From assembly GCA_963978895.1 (NCBI GenBank), contig OZ022246.1, forward strand, positions 17,622,549 to 17,686,548: a stretch of DNA of 64,000 nucleotides, in the 5' to 3' direction. The position numbers and the translations under genes are program-made. Under the pieces are notes generated by a model, which was not told where the DNA came from, ran no database searches, and was given only the letters and a program-made list of their open reading frames with translations. Source of the stretch: Erpobdella octoculata. Taxonomy: Eukaryota; Annelida; Clitellata; Hirudinida; Erpobdellidae. Position 1 is the stretch's first letter; each line of letters opens with the position of its first letter. Below are positions 11,307-22,650 of this stretch, piece after piece.

Positions 11307-12753
11307 CAGTGGCGTAGCTAAGGAAGGGCGGACCGCCCCGGGTGACAGCATAGGAAGGAGGGTGACACAATTCGAGCTCTAAAAACATTTTCATCCAGCT
11401 AAGGTGCAAAAATAATCAGAAAATAGAATTCATTCATCATATATTATTATGTAATTAAACGGTGCGGATTTAGCAGCAGGCCGGGGGGGCGACTCGCTTC
11501 CACGCCCATGTAAAGTTAAAAAACTCCCCCCCCCCCCCACCTTTTTGTCTTCAATTAAAATGAGATCTACCACATTGGCCTGGAGCGACTTTTTCATTTC
11601 TATCACAACTGTCATTTGTCAACTTTATTTCCTTCTTTCATCGTTGGTGAAAATCTGAACAGCAAATGCAACTTTTCTTTTATTTCCTTCTTATATTTCT
11701 ATTGTGTTGTTCTACAAGAAGTAGACACAGCATAGAAGTACCTGCAAAAACCTGGTATTACTTTGGACATGGTTGCAACAAACTAAGAGCTTTTGAAGAT
11801 CTTTATGGAAGAGCAGCGTACAAAGGTTGTTGACAAAGCTATCCAGCAGGCACTTGCGAAATGTGAAGAACTTGATATCTCTACGGAAAAAAGAATCATA
11901 AAAAAGAGAATAATGCTAGGAGAAGAGGCAAGAGATGCTGGATTGTCATGACAGCATGAGACCAAGAGTTCTAGACCATTTTTATATCGAGTTGGATATC
12001 AGAGGAAAGGCAGTAAATGACATTTTGCTGACTTTTTGTGCCGTTCAGCCAGACCATTTTAGAAGGCCTTTGTTTAGAAATTCCCTGTTTAAGGCGACAC
12101 TTACAAGCAGCCGAAATAAACTTAGAATAAACTGAGCATTAGCCTGTACTGCGGTTCCTACAGTTTATCGTGGGACTTTGTTGAGTCTTTGCCATATCGT
12201 ACACTGACCCTAAGATTGTTTCTGACATTATGTGTTTCTGTGGCATCGTGTTAAAGAAGTTTCTCCAAAATGAAACTTATAAAGAATTTCCTCGGTTCCA
12301 CCATGAGCCAGTCGAGATTGTCGGATCTGGCAGTTTTGTCCATTGAAAACGAGCTTACGAGACAGACAGATTTTGACGATGTCATTGACTTGTTTGCTAT
12401 AATGAAAACAAGAAAACATTCATTCTAGGACTATAGTGTCAAAGAACATTCTTTTGTTTTGTGCATTGCCATTGCCTTAATTTGTGCTTAGATGTTCTGA
12501 AAGTAAAAAGTTGCATTTAAAATTTTTTTGGATTTGAACCCCTTGTTTTGCAGATTTGGATAATGTCTTGGATGGAACATGTAAGCAGTAACGTTCCGGT
12601 CAGTAGAGTGAAGTATTAATTAGACTAGTAGAGGTAGAGCATGTATAATAATTTAACTTCAGCTAACCATTCAGAATAAGTTGAGGGGGGGTTCATTAGG
12701 GTGACATTTTAGCGGACCGCCCGGGTAACGTTTACTAGAGTAAACGTTACCCG
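11307..12753 (+). mobile_element. degraded hAT transposon, unit B copy
   Basis: Same element as 4968-6392 with the left TIR CAGTGGCGTAGCTAAGG. Contains a 20-bp AT-rich insertion at 11440-11459 that is absent from unit A. The terminal palindrome recurs at 12722-12753. Confidence 0.78.
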
Positions 12754-12955
12754 GCCCTGAGCAGCGGAATTGGTTTCATTCTAGATTTGGTCTCAAAGAG
12801 AAAAAAAGAATTTCCAAATTTAGAACCCGTTCTCACCGCTCTGCACAAATAAAATTGCTTTACATAGGATATTAAGTTCCGCTACAAGAGCGAAACTGTT
12901 CTGTCGTTGAAAGTTTTCTCATTCGAATAGTCTAAATTTCTTCAGAAGGCGAGCA

Positions 12956-13864
12956 ATGGAGTTGGAAAGAGTGCAGTTAGGTGCTCAGATGTCGCAACAG
13001 GGCGATTTGACTAGATGGGAGGCGGCAGTTCAACATTCGATGACATGGAATGATTTGTGGCGTTACTCGCCCATCCGCCTATCTTTTGTGATTAGAGCGA
13101 TGTATGATCAACTGCCGACAGCTTCGAACTTAGTGAAATGGGGAAAGCTTGAAAATGAAGCCTGCAAGCTGTGTGAGAAAACAGAAACTCTGATTCATAT
13201 TCTCTCATGTTGTCCGTATGCTTTGGCAAAGGGAAGATACACGTGGCGCCACAATGAGGTTCTAAGAGAGATACTGGGCATTATCAAGGAGAACTGCAGA
13301 CTAGCCAATTCGATGCAGTTGTGCCCCAGAAGAAAAGTTTATTTCTTGAGAGAAGGCTTGCAGCACTTGGGCCGCAGAAAGGCAAGTACGAGAAGAGAAT
13401 CGTTGCTTGATGCGGCAAATGACTGGAGGATATCAGCAAACTTAAAAGATGAAGACTGCTTTCCGGAATTGGTTCGCAGCAGCGGATTGAGACCGGACAT
13501 TGTCATTTTTTCCAGTTTGGCCAAGACGTTGCTGTTCATCGAATTGACAGTGCCATGGGAAAGCAACATGGAAGCCTCAAATATCTTGAAAGAAGAGCGT
13601 TACAGAATCCTTGCCCAAGATTTGGAGCGTGCGGGATATAGAGTCGAGATTTTTCCAGTTGAAGTAGGCGCCAGGGGTTTAGCCGGTCGCTCACTCGTCA
13701 AATTGCTTGTGGCTCTCGGAATGTCGGGTCGGAAAAAAACTCAAGCTATCAAGAAAATAGCTGAAAGAGCAGAAACAGCTTCTTTTTGGATATGGATGCA
13801 AAGGAATGAAAAAGGAGATAATAAATTTAAACAGCCACTTCTGGCTTCCGTACAACAGTGTTAG
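12956..13864 (+). CDS. R2-like retrotransposon C-terminal region: zinc knuckle plus restriction-like endonuclease (302 aa, 5'-truncated)
   Basis: An intact ORF of 302 codons. Residues 45-66 hold the conserved MYDQLPTASNL block. Residues 70-86 form a CX2CX7HX4C knuckle (C70, C73, H81, C86), followed by RYTWRHN at 94-100. The endonuclease signature follows: RPD at 179-181 and IELTVPWE at 195-202, with D181 and E196 as likely catalytic acids of the PD-(D/E)XK type. In the R2 group this C-terminal domain nicks the target and lies after the RT. No RT or N-terminal zinc fingers lie upstream, so this is a 5'-truncated insertion, the usual result of incomplete target-primed reverse transcription. The start codon is simply the first ATG in an open frame. 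Clade assignment (R2, NeSL or relatives) is inference. Confidence 0.75.
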   Translation: MELERVQLGAQMSQQGDLTRWEAAVQHSMTWNDLWRYSPIRLSFVIRAMYDQLPTASNLVKWGKLENEACKLCEKTETLIHILSCCPYALAKGRYTWRHNEVLREILGIIKENCRLANSMQLCPRRKVYFLREGLQHLGRRKASTRRESLLDAANDWRISANLKDEDCFPELVRSSGLRPDIVIFSSLAKTLLFIELTVPWESNMEASNILKEERYRILAQDLERAGYRVEIFPVEVGARGLAGRSLVKLLVALGMSGRKKTQAIKKIAERAETASFWIWMQRNEKGDNKFKQPLLASVQQC

Positions 13865-14378
13865 CTCCTCCTTTGTTTACAAGTTCAGGGACGAAGTCGC
13901 GTTATGGCTGCCGGCGAAAGTTTCGGTTGTTTGCAATAGAAGGAAAGTTGCTGGCGTTTAGAAAATAATCGAAACAATGTTTCCTGCCATTATGGTTTGT
14001 GGTGTTTCTCGTTTGGTGAAAGTGATGGCATGGCTCGAAGTTCCGGAGGTGAATGTTTCTTTCGGTATCGGAATCTGGCGGTTTGGTGGATGCTACAGTT
14101 ACTACATGCTCAAGTTCCGGCGTTTGAAAGACAGTTTCTCATCTTGTTACAGTTGCTTGACGGTTTCAAAATGACTTCTTGGTTCTGGTACTTTGAAGAT
14201 TTGCCGGTTATCTGGTTCTGGTCGGAAACGGCATGTGATACACAAATTTCGTCAGGGGGCGGCCGTCTGATCAACGGTCGTGGCCCGCCCTCCCGTGGTA
14301 GCGTCAGGAAAAGGGCCGAAACGCTGGGAGGGTCTTCCTCTGAAGACCTCTGACGAACTTGCTCGAAGAAGAGTTTTC
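13865..14378 (+). other. probable 3' untranslated region of the R2-like element
   Basis: Non-coding, moderately GC-rich sequence from the stop codon to the (CATA)n array. A stem GGTCTTC/GAAGACC lies at about 14330-14348. The base composition differs from the AT-rich sequence beyond the array, which supports this as the element's 3' end. Confidence 0.5.
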
Positions 14379-14449
14379 ACATACATACATACATACATAC
14401 ATACATACATACATACATACATACATACATACATACATACATACATACA
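14379..14449. repeat. (CATA)n microsatellite
   Basis: About 17 CATA units followed by a short (AC)n run. It abuts the end of the R2-like 3' region. Confidence 0.95.
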
Positions 14450-14460
14450 AACACACACAC

Positions 14461-14937
14461 AAAATTTTTTGTTACTAACAATTTTTATACTCCAATTTTT
14501 TCTATTTATGAAAATCTTTTTAATTTTCGAGAGATATAGGTTTCGCCTGCGCCTTGTAATAAACTATGTTAAACCTAAACTCTGTTATATTATGTGCAAA
14601 TGCATGGCGACCCCCGGTTCTCAGAATCTCGTATCCGCCCCTGAAGTAAGTTAATAAGGCTCCCAAAGGGTTTACTGAATGTCTTGCACAAAATCAAAAT
14701 GTGTAACAAAATCATGATAAAGACGTTCTGTTTTAAAGAAAACTAACGTGTATTTTTAAAATAGCGTGAATTGAGTTGTTTGTCCACTTCTACTGTAGGA
14801 GCAGCACTCCAGGTATTTTTCTTGCACATATTTTTCGGTGTTTGTTCTTTGTTGGATTCCTTTTCTGAATCGCTTTTTTAAATTCGAAAAATGTTAAACC
14901 ACTAATTTTTTATTTAATTCAAATAAAAACAGTGTTA
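14461..14937. other. no recognised gene
   Basis: AT-rich. GTATCCGCCCCTGAAG at about 14630-14645 resembles the end of a DNA transposon (reverse: CAGGGGCGGATAC), but no matching second end was found. Confidence 0.3.
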
Positions 14938-15048
14938 TCACAAAACCAACTTGAAATATATGAGAACATATAAAAGTAGAAATAACGCGACTGCGAAAAA
15001 CATTCCTCCTAAAGTACATCCAATAATTAAAGCTTCTTGAGATCCCAT
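14938..15048 (-). CDS. small hypothetical ORF, single-pass membrane-type (36 aa)
   Basis: The reverse strand from 15048 to 14938 reads a 36-residue peptide starting MGSQEALIIGCTLGG. About 20 consecutive hydrophobic residues (MFFAVALFLLLYVLIYF) follow, then a short KLVL end and TGA. The ATG has a reasonable context (AAAATGG). The layout, a short polar N-terminus plus one membrane span, resembles small integral membrane proteins. However, an AT-rich reverse strand easily produces hydrophobic codons, and no family is recognised. It may be chance or an exon. Confidence 0.2.
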   Translation of the reverse strand: MGSQEALIIGCTLGGMFFAVALFLLLYVLIYFKLVL

Positions 15049-15417
15049 TTTAGAAAACGTTATTTAGCTGCCTATTTCAAAAATAAAATGTCAAAACTTT
15101 ATATTTTGAAATAATAAGTTAAATAAAAAACTTTTACAACAACATCTATAGGACACACCTGTGTGAACAAACAATAAGGCTTGCAAATGTATTAAGCAGA
15201 ACAATGATTGACGAATGATTCATAATAATTTTGATAAATTGTATAGCTATAGATGAATGTAGAAAGAATTTAATTCAAAGTTCTTCGAACAAACTCATCA
15301 AATAATTTTAGATTTCAAAAATCAATTTTATTGTACACAGCCAGGCTCTGAAAAGCCAAAAATAATTATTTTGAGCTGGATTAACTCATATATCCTAGGG
15401 GCTTTTATAAAGGATGC

Positions 15418-15570
15418 TTTATATCAGAAGTGGTCACTATTTCAAATACAAGTATTTAAAATACGTATTATCAAAATAAAATACGTATTTTATTTGGTAT
15501 TTAAATACCGGTGAAGTATTTTGTATTTTGGTATTTTAAAAACTTTTTTACAGTATTTTTATTTTAAAAA
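15418..15570. repeat. palindromic AAATAC-rich segment
   Basis: Runs of AAATACGTATT, ATACGTATTT, TATTTAAATACC and GTATTTTG give several overlapping inverted repeats. This composition is common in the subterminal regions of DNA transposons. No coding potential. Confidence 0.35.
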
Positions 15571-15738
15571 ACACATATCAATATACTTTTTTGAAAAAAT
15601 ACCTCTATGTTTCAATTTTTTGTATAGAATCTTAACTTATGAGGATAGAGTTTGAAATAACACTTTCTCTGCATCACAGATGCGGCAGTCATACTCTCAG
15701 CCTAATAGCTGCAAGTGATATGAATGAAAAAATTAAAA

Positions 15739-15812
15739 ATACAGTAGAAGTCCATTAGTCCGTCATCCAACAGTCCGGAATGCCCAATAGTCCGGCATTG
15801 ATCCGGAAAATT
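15739..15812 (+). mobile_element. Tigger/pogo-like terminal repeat, truncated
   Basis: TACAGTAGAAGTCCATTAGT starts with the TA target plus CAGTAGA expected for pogo-type mariner elements. The repeated motif AGTCCG (CAGTCCGGAAT, TAGTCCGGCATT, GATCCGG) is typical of such ends. No transposase or second end is present; a (TA)n tract follows. Confidence 0.45.
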
Positions 15813-15835
15813 GTAAAAACTATAATAAATAAATA

Positions 15836-15855
15836 TATATATATATGTGTATATA

Positions 15856-15892
<37 letters not shown>
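15836..15892. repeat. (TA)n with TGTA interruptions
   Basis: Interrupted TA repeat at the left edge of the Gypsy relic. Confidence 0.9.
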
Positions 15893-15895
<3 letters not shown>

Positions 15896-17506
15896 GCAAG
15901 TGCACACGCTAGTAGAGCTCTCACTCCAGCAGAAAAGAAATATGGGCAAATAGAAAGAGGGTCTAGCACTAGTTTTCGCGGTCAGAAAGTTTCACCGTTA
16001 TATTTATGGACGCCACTTTACTCTATTAACAGACCATCAACCTCTACTTGCTATTTTTGGCAATAAAAAAGGCATACCATCATATACAGCAAACAGACTC
16101 CAACGCTGGGCTCTAACACTGCTTGGTTATGATTTGAAAATTGAATACTGCAGAACCACGTCTTTTGGAAAAGCTGACACACTTTCGCGCCTTATAGGCC
16201 CACATAAAACATCAGAAAAAGACACATTGATAGCAGCTATCAATCAAGATATAAACTTCTTGTATATCAATGCCGTCAAACAACTTCCAGTCACAAATAA
16301 AGAAATCTGTGAGGCAACAAAAACAGACAATGAGTTAAATTCCCTTCTCCAATATGTCAAAACAGGAAAGTGGAACAAAAACAAAGCACTGAAAACCAGC
16401 AAACTCGAACTCTTAAAAAAAGAAATAACGATACATAAGGACTGTTTATTCTTTGGTTCTCGAATAATCATCCCTCAGGTTTTGCAAAAACGAGTACTTC
16501 AAATGCTTAACAAAGACCACCCGGGTATTACTCGAATAAAGATAATTGCCCGAGAACACGTTTATTGGAGCGGCATTGATAAAGACATAGAAAACTGGAC
16601 ACGCAGCTGTTCTTCATGCCAACATGCAGCTAAGGCACCCATAAAACACACTTTATGTTCATGGCCAAAAGAAACCAAACCCTGGAGTCGAAATTACATC
16701 GATTATGCTGGACCGCTCCATGGAAAAACGTATCTGTAGATGCATTCCCAAAATGGCCAGAAATAATAGAGATGGCAAACAGCACCACATCCAAAACGAT
16801 AAATGCACTCCAGCGGGTCTTTGCACAATTTGGATTGCCTGAAACAATTGTCAGTGACAAAGGCACACAATTCACCTCAACTGTTTTTCAGGAATACTGT
16901 GCAGAAAACGCGATCAAACACTTGAGATTACCACCATTTCACCCACAATTTAATGGCCAGGCCGAACGATTTGTAGACACTTTCAAAAGAGCTTGGATTA
17001 AATTAAGAAATGACGAAACTTACAAAGAATCTCTTCAAACATTTTTATTCAGCTACAGAACCATTCCCTGCTCTTCATCGCCGAACGGTCACTCTCCAGC
17101 GGAAAATTTCCTAGGCAGACAATTACGTTCGGTCTTAAGCGAATTACATCCGAAAAACATCAAACATTCAACACCTCGATCAAATGACATGGAGAAACAG
17201 TTCAACCGCCATCATGGGGCACGATCTCGACAGTTCCAAAATGGTGAATTGGTGTTCGTTCGCGATTATCGACCGAGACCTGTCACATGGATACGAGGAC
17301 AGATTGTTCGTAGAAGGGGAAGAGTTCTGTACGATACATTCGTAAAGGGAATGGTCTGGAAGCGCCACATCAACCAGTTACGCCCACGTCAAGAATCGAA
17401 GTTTACGACAGCATTACTCGAAACATTGATTATCTTATCAGAGTGCAAGACAATGAGAAAATGCCACAACTGCCGAATCTGGTCAAATGGTGGAAAAGAA
17501 CATTAA
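15893..17506 (+). pseudogene. Gypsy (Ty3) pol relic: RNase H and integrase
   Basis: The relic starts inside RNase H (SRALTPAEKKYGQIE, then FTLLTDHQPLLAIFG and LQRWALTLLGYDLKIEYC). It runs through the integrase zinc finger (CLFFGSRIIIPQ, KDHPGITRIK, CSSCQHAAK) to the core: YIDYAGPL with the first catalytic D, a frameshift with stop near 16735, VSDKGTQF with the second D, and HPQFNGQAERFV with the catalytic E. A chromo-like or linker tail ends RHINQLRPRQ. Protease and RT are absent; the left edge coincides with the (TA)n tract. Frame breaks occur near 15980 and 16735. On the known domain order this is a 5'-truncated Gypsy element. Confidence 0.87.
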
Positions 17507-17797
17507 CACAAAAAGAAGCATTCTGAAAGGTCAGGATTCAGACCGTTTTAAAAAATCTGTTCATTTTCAACTAGACACCGAACACCAGCAGAACATCCTA
17601 CACAAGACTTTGTAGCAACGCCATTCCCTTCTACTGAAAACTCAGAATCAGTATTACCACGTTCACCGTCATCATTACAACTGAGGCGTTCTGATAGACA
17701 ACGACACGCTCCATCTCGATTTGTAATAAATCACCAAAACAAGTCATACACCAGCGGTGTCTAGCTTGGGAGGGAGGCATTATATATATATATAGAC
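17507..17797 (+). pseudogene. Gypsy pol tail and polypurine tract, cut by PLE
   Basis: A degenerate tail reads QLRRSDRQRHAPSRFVINH, like the R/S-rich end of Gypsy polyproteins. TTGGGAGGGAGGC at about 17766-17778 is a plausible polypurine tract. The LTR that should follow is replaced by a short (TA)n (17783-17797) and the PLE. Confidence 0.5.
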
Positions 17798-17817
17798 TGT
17801 ACGGCGGTCCAATTCTT

Positions 17818-18957
17818 TTGAAAGACGAAATCACGCATTACCTCAATATTTCCGACTATACTCCTACACCTGATGAGACTGAGTTCTTACAGATGGGCTT
17901 CGCTTGCCACACACAGCAACGTTACGACCCCATGACCAAAAAAACCGAATTAGAGATCTTATACCGCGACGTTAAACGACTCGCTACTGAAGGAATTCTT
18001 CGGTATAACGATCAACTTTCTGCCTTACTGTCTTGCGAAGGTCACATCCACCGCAATCCGAAACGTACCTTCCTGTCTTCACGTATGCGCCGCGCCGCTA
18101 CGTCACTTCGCGACAACCCAAACATCATTTTGCGAAAGGCTGACAAGTCCAACACTTACGTGATTATGAATAGATCTGATTACTTCCAAAAGATTGACGT
18201 ACTTTTATCTGATCAAACCAAATTCAAGAAAATCTCCCATAACACTACACCTGATATTAAAACAAAAGCCAACCAACTCATCGCCGACGCCAACCTTCAG
18301 CTGCAATGTACAAGATTTTCCCAAATTATTGGTGAATACAACCCAGGCTACATCTACGGTAACGTAAAGACTCATAAACCTGACATGCCGCTGCGACCCA
18401 TTATTTCACAATGCCCCACCCCTATATACTTGTTAGCCAAATCTCTCAATTCTCTAATCGTTCCCTACTGCCCTGACTCTAATAGTCTCAAGTCTTCATC
18501 AGAATTCGTCGATCTTGTCCGTGACTGCAACCATACCTCCGGTTTCATAGCAACCATGGACGTCGTGAACCTCTTCACAAACGTCCCAGTCGCCCGTACA
18601 ATCGACATCATCTTACGCTACGTGTACGGCCACGCTACTCTCGAACCACCACTTCTCAGTAAAACAACCCTCACTCAACTTCTCGAAATCTGCACCACCG
18701 CCGTACCGTTTAGACACCCAAATGGCGACCTTTACGTTCAGACTGACGGCGTCGCCATGGGATCGCCACTCGGTCCCACGTTTGCACAGTTTTACATGGG
18801 TCACTTGGAAAACGTCATCTTCAGTACCCATCTTAAAAGACCCTACCTGTACGCGCGTTACGTTGACGACATTTTCATCATGGTCGACGATTTAAGCGAT
18901 CTTAATCAGTTGAAGCTAACAGCGTACTCCAATTTACCTATCAACTCTGCGACATAA
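17818..18957 (+). pseudogene. PLE-A reverse transcriptase (379 codons, then frameshift)
   Basis: The frame begins HYLNISDYTPTPDE, a conserved PLE block just before the RT. RT motifs follow: RKADKSNTYVIM (106-117), IIGEYNPGYIYGNVKTHK (170-187), PLRPIISQ, the first catalytic block ATMDVVNLFTNVPV with D248, DGVAMGSPLGPTFAQFYM (310-327), and YARYVDDIFI with the catalytic YVDD (348-351). The frame shifts near 18930-18945. The other frame continues CDIKNQLPFLDILVSQ, so this copy cannot make a full polyprotein. PLE RTs are related to telomerase RT. Confidence 0.9.
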
Positions 18958-20042
18958 AAAACCAGCTTCCCTTTCTCGATATTCTCGTCTCTCAAATCGA
19001 AAGTCGGCTACAACTAGACGTCTACACTAAACCCACCTCTGGTGTCACAACATTAAACGGCGATGGGTTCTGCCCCGAGCGCTACAAAAAAAGCACTATA
19101 CTATCCTATCTACATCGAGCGTACAAGGTAGCTGAGGATTGGGAACACTTTCATCACGAACTTCATAAAATCAAATTGATCAATAATAACTTTTCCCAAA
19201 ATCTCGTTGATAACACCGTCAACACCTTTCTCAACAAGAAACATCGCCTCACAAGCCCGCCCGACTCACCAAAACCCAGAATCGTCCCTTTATATTATCG
19301 CGCTCAAATGCATCACAACTACAAAATCGATGAATCTATTCTACGAAATATAATTCGTCGTCACGTTTCAATCACCGACACTGCCCACCTTCTTCAATTT
19401 CGCATCTACTACAAAAGTTTCAAAACCCACAACCTAGTCGCACCAAACAACCTGTTACGCCATAACCTTCTCAAAAAAACTAATGTCGTCTACCAGTTTC
19501 GTTGCCCACTTCACCACGAATCTCCAGCTTCATATGTCGGCCACACTAGAACTACTTTATCTCGCCGACTTACCATGCACGTACAGGGTGGGAATATTCA
19601 TTCCCACTTCATCAACGACCACGCCATTCCACTTACCAGAAACATTACTGATTCAAATACTAGCGTGCTTACGTACTCTGGCGATCCCGTTCGATTGAAG
19701 ATTCTCGAAGCTCTATACATATTGCAGATAAAACCCACGATGAACGTCCAAGACGAAAACTTCGACCAGACATTGCAATTGTTTCGTCACTGCAACGGAC
19801 ACGCACATCCACATCCATCGAACACACACCCTAGTTCGACAACTTCATGTACTGTTCTCACCTCGGTCCCTTCACTTCATGGCTACAGTCTACGTGAGCC
19901 TAAACCGAGTTCGACCACAGAACACCCACACATTGATACCAACCTCCACACTCGAACCAAGTATTGCTTCTACCACCGCACCTTGTCTTCCTCCGCAGCT
20001 TCCCACCACGCTTCCTTCGCACCCTCCGACACCTGCTTCTGA
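18946..20042 (+). pseudogene. PLE-A linker and GIY-YIG endonuclease
   Basis: The frame runs from FLDILVSQIESRLQL through YLHRAYKVAEDW to IVPLYYRAQMHHNYKIDESI. The GIY-YIG nuclease has VYQF (105-108 counted from the ATG at 19176), YVGHT (120-124), RTTLSRRLTMH and the likely catalytic E178 (LKILEALYI). The C-x4-HH cluster (FRCPLHH) beside it is a known PLE feature. The tail (TMNVQDENFDQTLQLF) is shared with PLE-D. A further frameshift lies between about 19880 and 20040. Confidence 0.87.
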
Positions 20043-20301
20043 CCCTGATGCCACGATCGTCGCTATTTCTTCACCTTCCACTCCCCCAGACAATACTACC
20101 ACTCAATGCATCGTCGACTACTCATCCGACCCCACGATAGTCGATATCTCTTCACTTTTCACTTCCACAGAAAAAACTACCACTCTATGTATTGTCGATT
20201 ATTCACTCGTTTCCGCGAACACAAGCTCTCCTAATACACATATCTCTTCTGACATTATTAATAACCCTAACATTACTTCGCGTCGTAATCGACACAAATA
20301 A
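19879..20301 (+). pseudogene. PLE-A C-terminal tail
   Basis: Low-complexity S/T/P-rich tail with an internal repeat TIVxISS...TTTxCIVDYS seen twice. It ends PNITSRRNRHK with TAA. The same ending (LNITSRRKRYKKD) occurs in PLE-B. No catalytic motif. Confidence 0.65.
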
Positions 20302-20559
20302 AACATTATTTCTTACCACTATTTCCCCTTCCCATATTCGTACACACACCTACAACTACAGCTATTCACCTCGTCTAGCTATCGCACCTTTAAGTTGTCG
20401 CGTTCGTGCTTTAGCGCTCATTCGTTTACTTAATTTGAAGTAATTTCGTTTTCGTTTTACTTTTGCACTCTAATGGAATTTAATTTAATTTAATTTAACT
20501 TGTTTTGATTCGTCTTGCTTCCGTTTCTTATTTTACGCTGACTTTTAGTTTATTACTTT

Positions 20560-20602
20560 GGGCTCTGAAGATGGAAAAGGATTTCCGAAACTGCAGTAAG
20601 CC
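20560..20602 (+). ncRNA. hammerhead ribozyme, PLE-A terminal repeat
   Basis: Stem I GGGCT pairs with AGCC. The core CTGAAGA fits CUGANGA. Stem II GGAAA/TTTCC is closed by AGGA, then GAAA. Stem III is the palindrome ACTGCAGT with no loop, and the cleavage position is GTA before AGCC. All catalytic core bases are in place. Hammerheads in PLE terminal repeats, often working as dimers because of a short stem III, are established in the literature. Confidence 0.85.
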
Positions 20603-20717
20603 AAATAAAACATCTAAAACAAGTCTCACGTTTTTCAATTACCGCAAAATCGAGGGCACCATAGAAAAATTGATAAACGCCAAGTGGGCCATAGTTTTTA
20701 ACGGAGTGTGCTTAAAA

Positions 20718-20721
<4 letters not shown>

Positions 20722-20750
<29 letters not shown>
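20722..20750. repeat. (TA)n at PLE-A 3' end
   Basis: TA repeat directly after the CLKG codons of the PLE terminal repeat. Confidence 0.9.
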
Positions 20751-21593
<843 letters not shown>

Positions 21594-21761
21594 TTTAAAT
21601 TACGAAGTTAAAATGTATTTACTATAATGCGAAAATAGAATGAAACCATAAAACGACAAGAATAAACATTAATGAAAACCCAAATAGAAAAACAACGTAT
21701 GGAAAGTGGAAAGCAAGATATAAAAGGTAGGTAACTAACGTACAAGATTAGTAAAAACCGA

Positions 21762-21942
21762 ATATATATTATTAATGTAAGATGGCATAAGATTTTCTTT
21801 AAGACAAGCTCGATTAAAAATAAGTCTCCATTTAGCCGCTATGAATTTTATAGATACTTTCTCAATATTTCGGAACAACTTATTTTTAATCGAGCTTGTC
21901 TTAAAGAAAATCTTATGCCATCTTACATTAATAATATATATA
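21762..21942. repeat. large palindrome made from PLE terminal ends
   Basis: A left arm of about 60 nt ending GATTAAAAATAAG (21762-21824) and a right arm starting CTTATTTTTAATC (21879-21940) are reverse complements. About 54 nt of PLE-like sequence (GCCGCTATGAATTTTATAG) separate them. The arms are PLE CLKE-region ends, and (TA) tracts lie outside. Confidence 0.85.
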
Positions 21943-22142
21943 TATATATATACATATCAACGCTATGTTTCCTTATAATATATATCATAAAACATATATA
22001 TCTTCGATAGCTATTAAATTAGATAGTGACGGATTGTAAGCCGTACAACTTATATACTATCGAGCATTGATTCGTACCCATTCATAGTCGAGTGTTGTGT
22101 TCAACATACCCCAACAAAAGCGCTTAACAACCACTGTTTAAT

Positions 22143-22504
<362 letters not shown>

Positions 22505-22507
22505 TAT

Positions 22508-22650
22508 TCCTTATGGCATGCTCCATTAAAAATAATGGCCTATTTTGCGTTTATCAGTTTTCGCGACAAAGCCTCAATAAATCGTAACTTAGAAGACGAA
22601 AGACAATTTTTTATGTCAGTCATTTTATTATTAACTGGACATGGGCTGAC
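22508..22650 (-). mobile_element. inverted PLE-B terminal piece
   Basis: Reverse complement of 23745-23890: it starts with the AGTCAGCCC at the hammerhead cleavage site and runs to the [11 protein letters not shown] codons and (TA)n. The 5' half of the ribozyme is absent. It is joined tail-to-head to the PLE-B coding tail. Confidence 0.82.

Larger units (their letters stand above)
6860..13220. repeat. tandem duplication, unit B (about 6.36 kb)
   Basis: Second copy of unit A. Differences seen: (TA)n longer by 11 bp, a 20-bp insertion at 11440-11459, two extra C in a poly-C run near 11526, and a two-base change near 12929. The 3' side continues uninterrupted into the rest of the R2-like gene, so unit B keeps the ancestral right flank and unit A keeps the ancestral left flank. 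Confidence 0.93.
17798..20722 (+). mobile_element. PLE-A, Penelope-like retroelement, 5'-truncated
   Basis: The element contains RT, linker, GIY-YIG endonuclease and C-terminal tail, then a 3' terminal repeat with a hammerhead ribozyme (20560-20602) and a partial N-terminal ORF segment (LINAKWAIVFNGVCLKG). Both ends abut TA repeats (17783-17797 and 20722-20750). The 5' end starts within the region just upstream of the RT; the upstream terminal repeat is missing. Confidence 0.9.
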
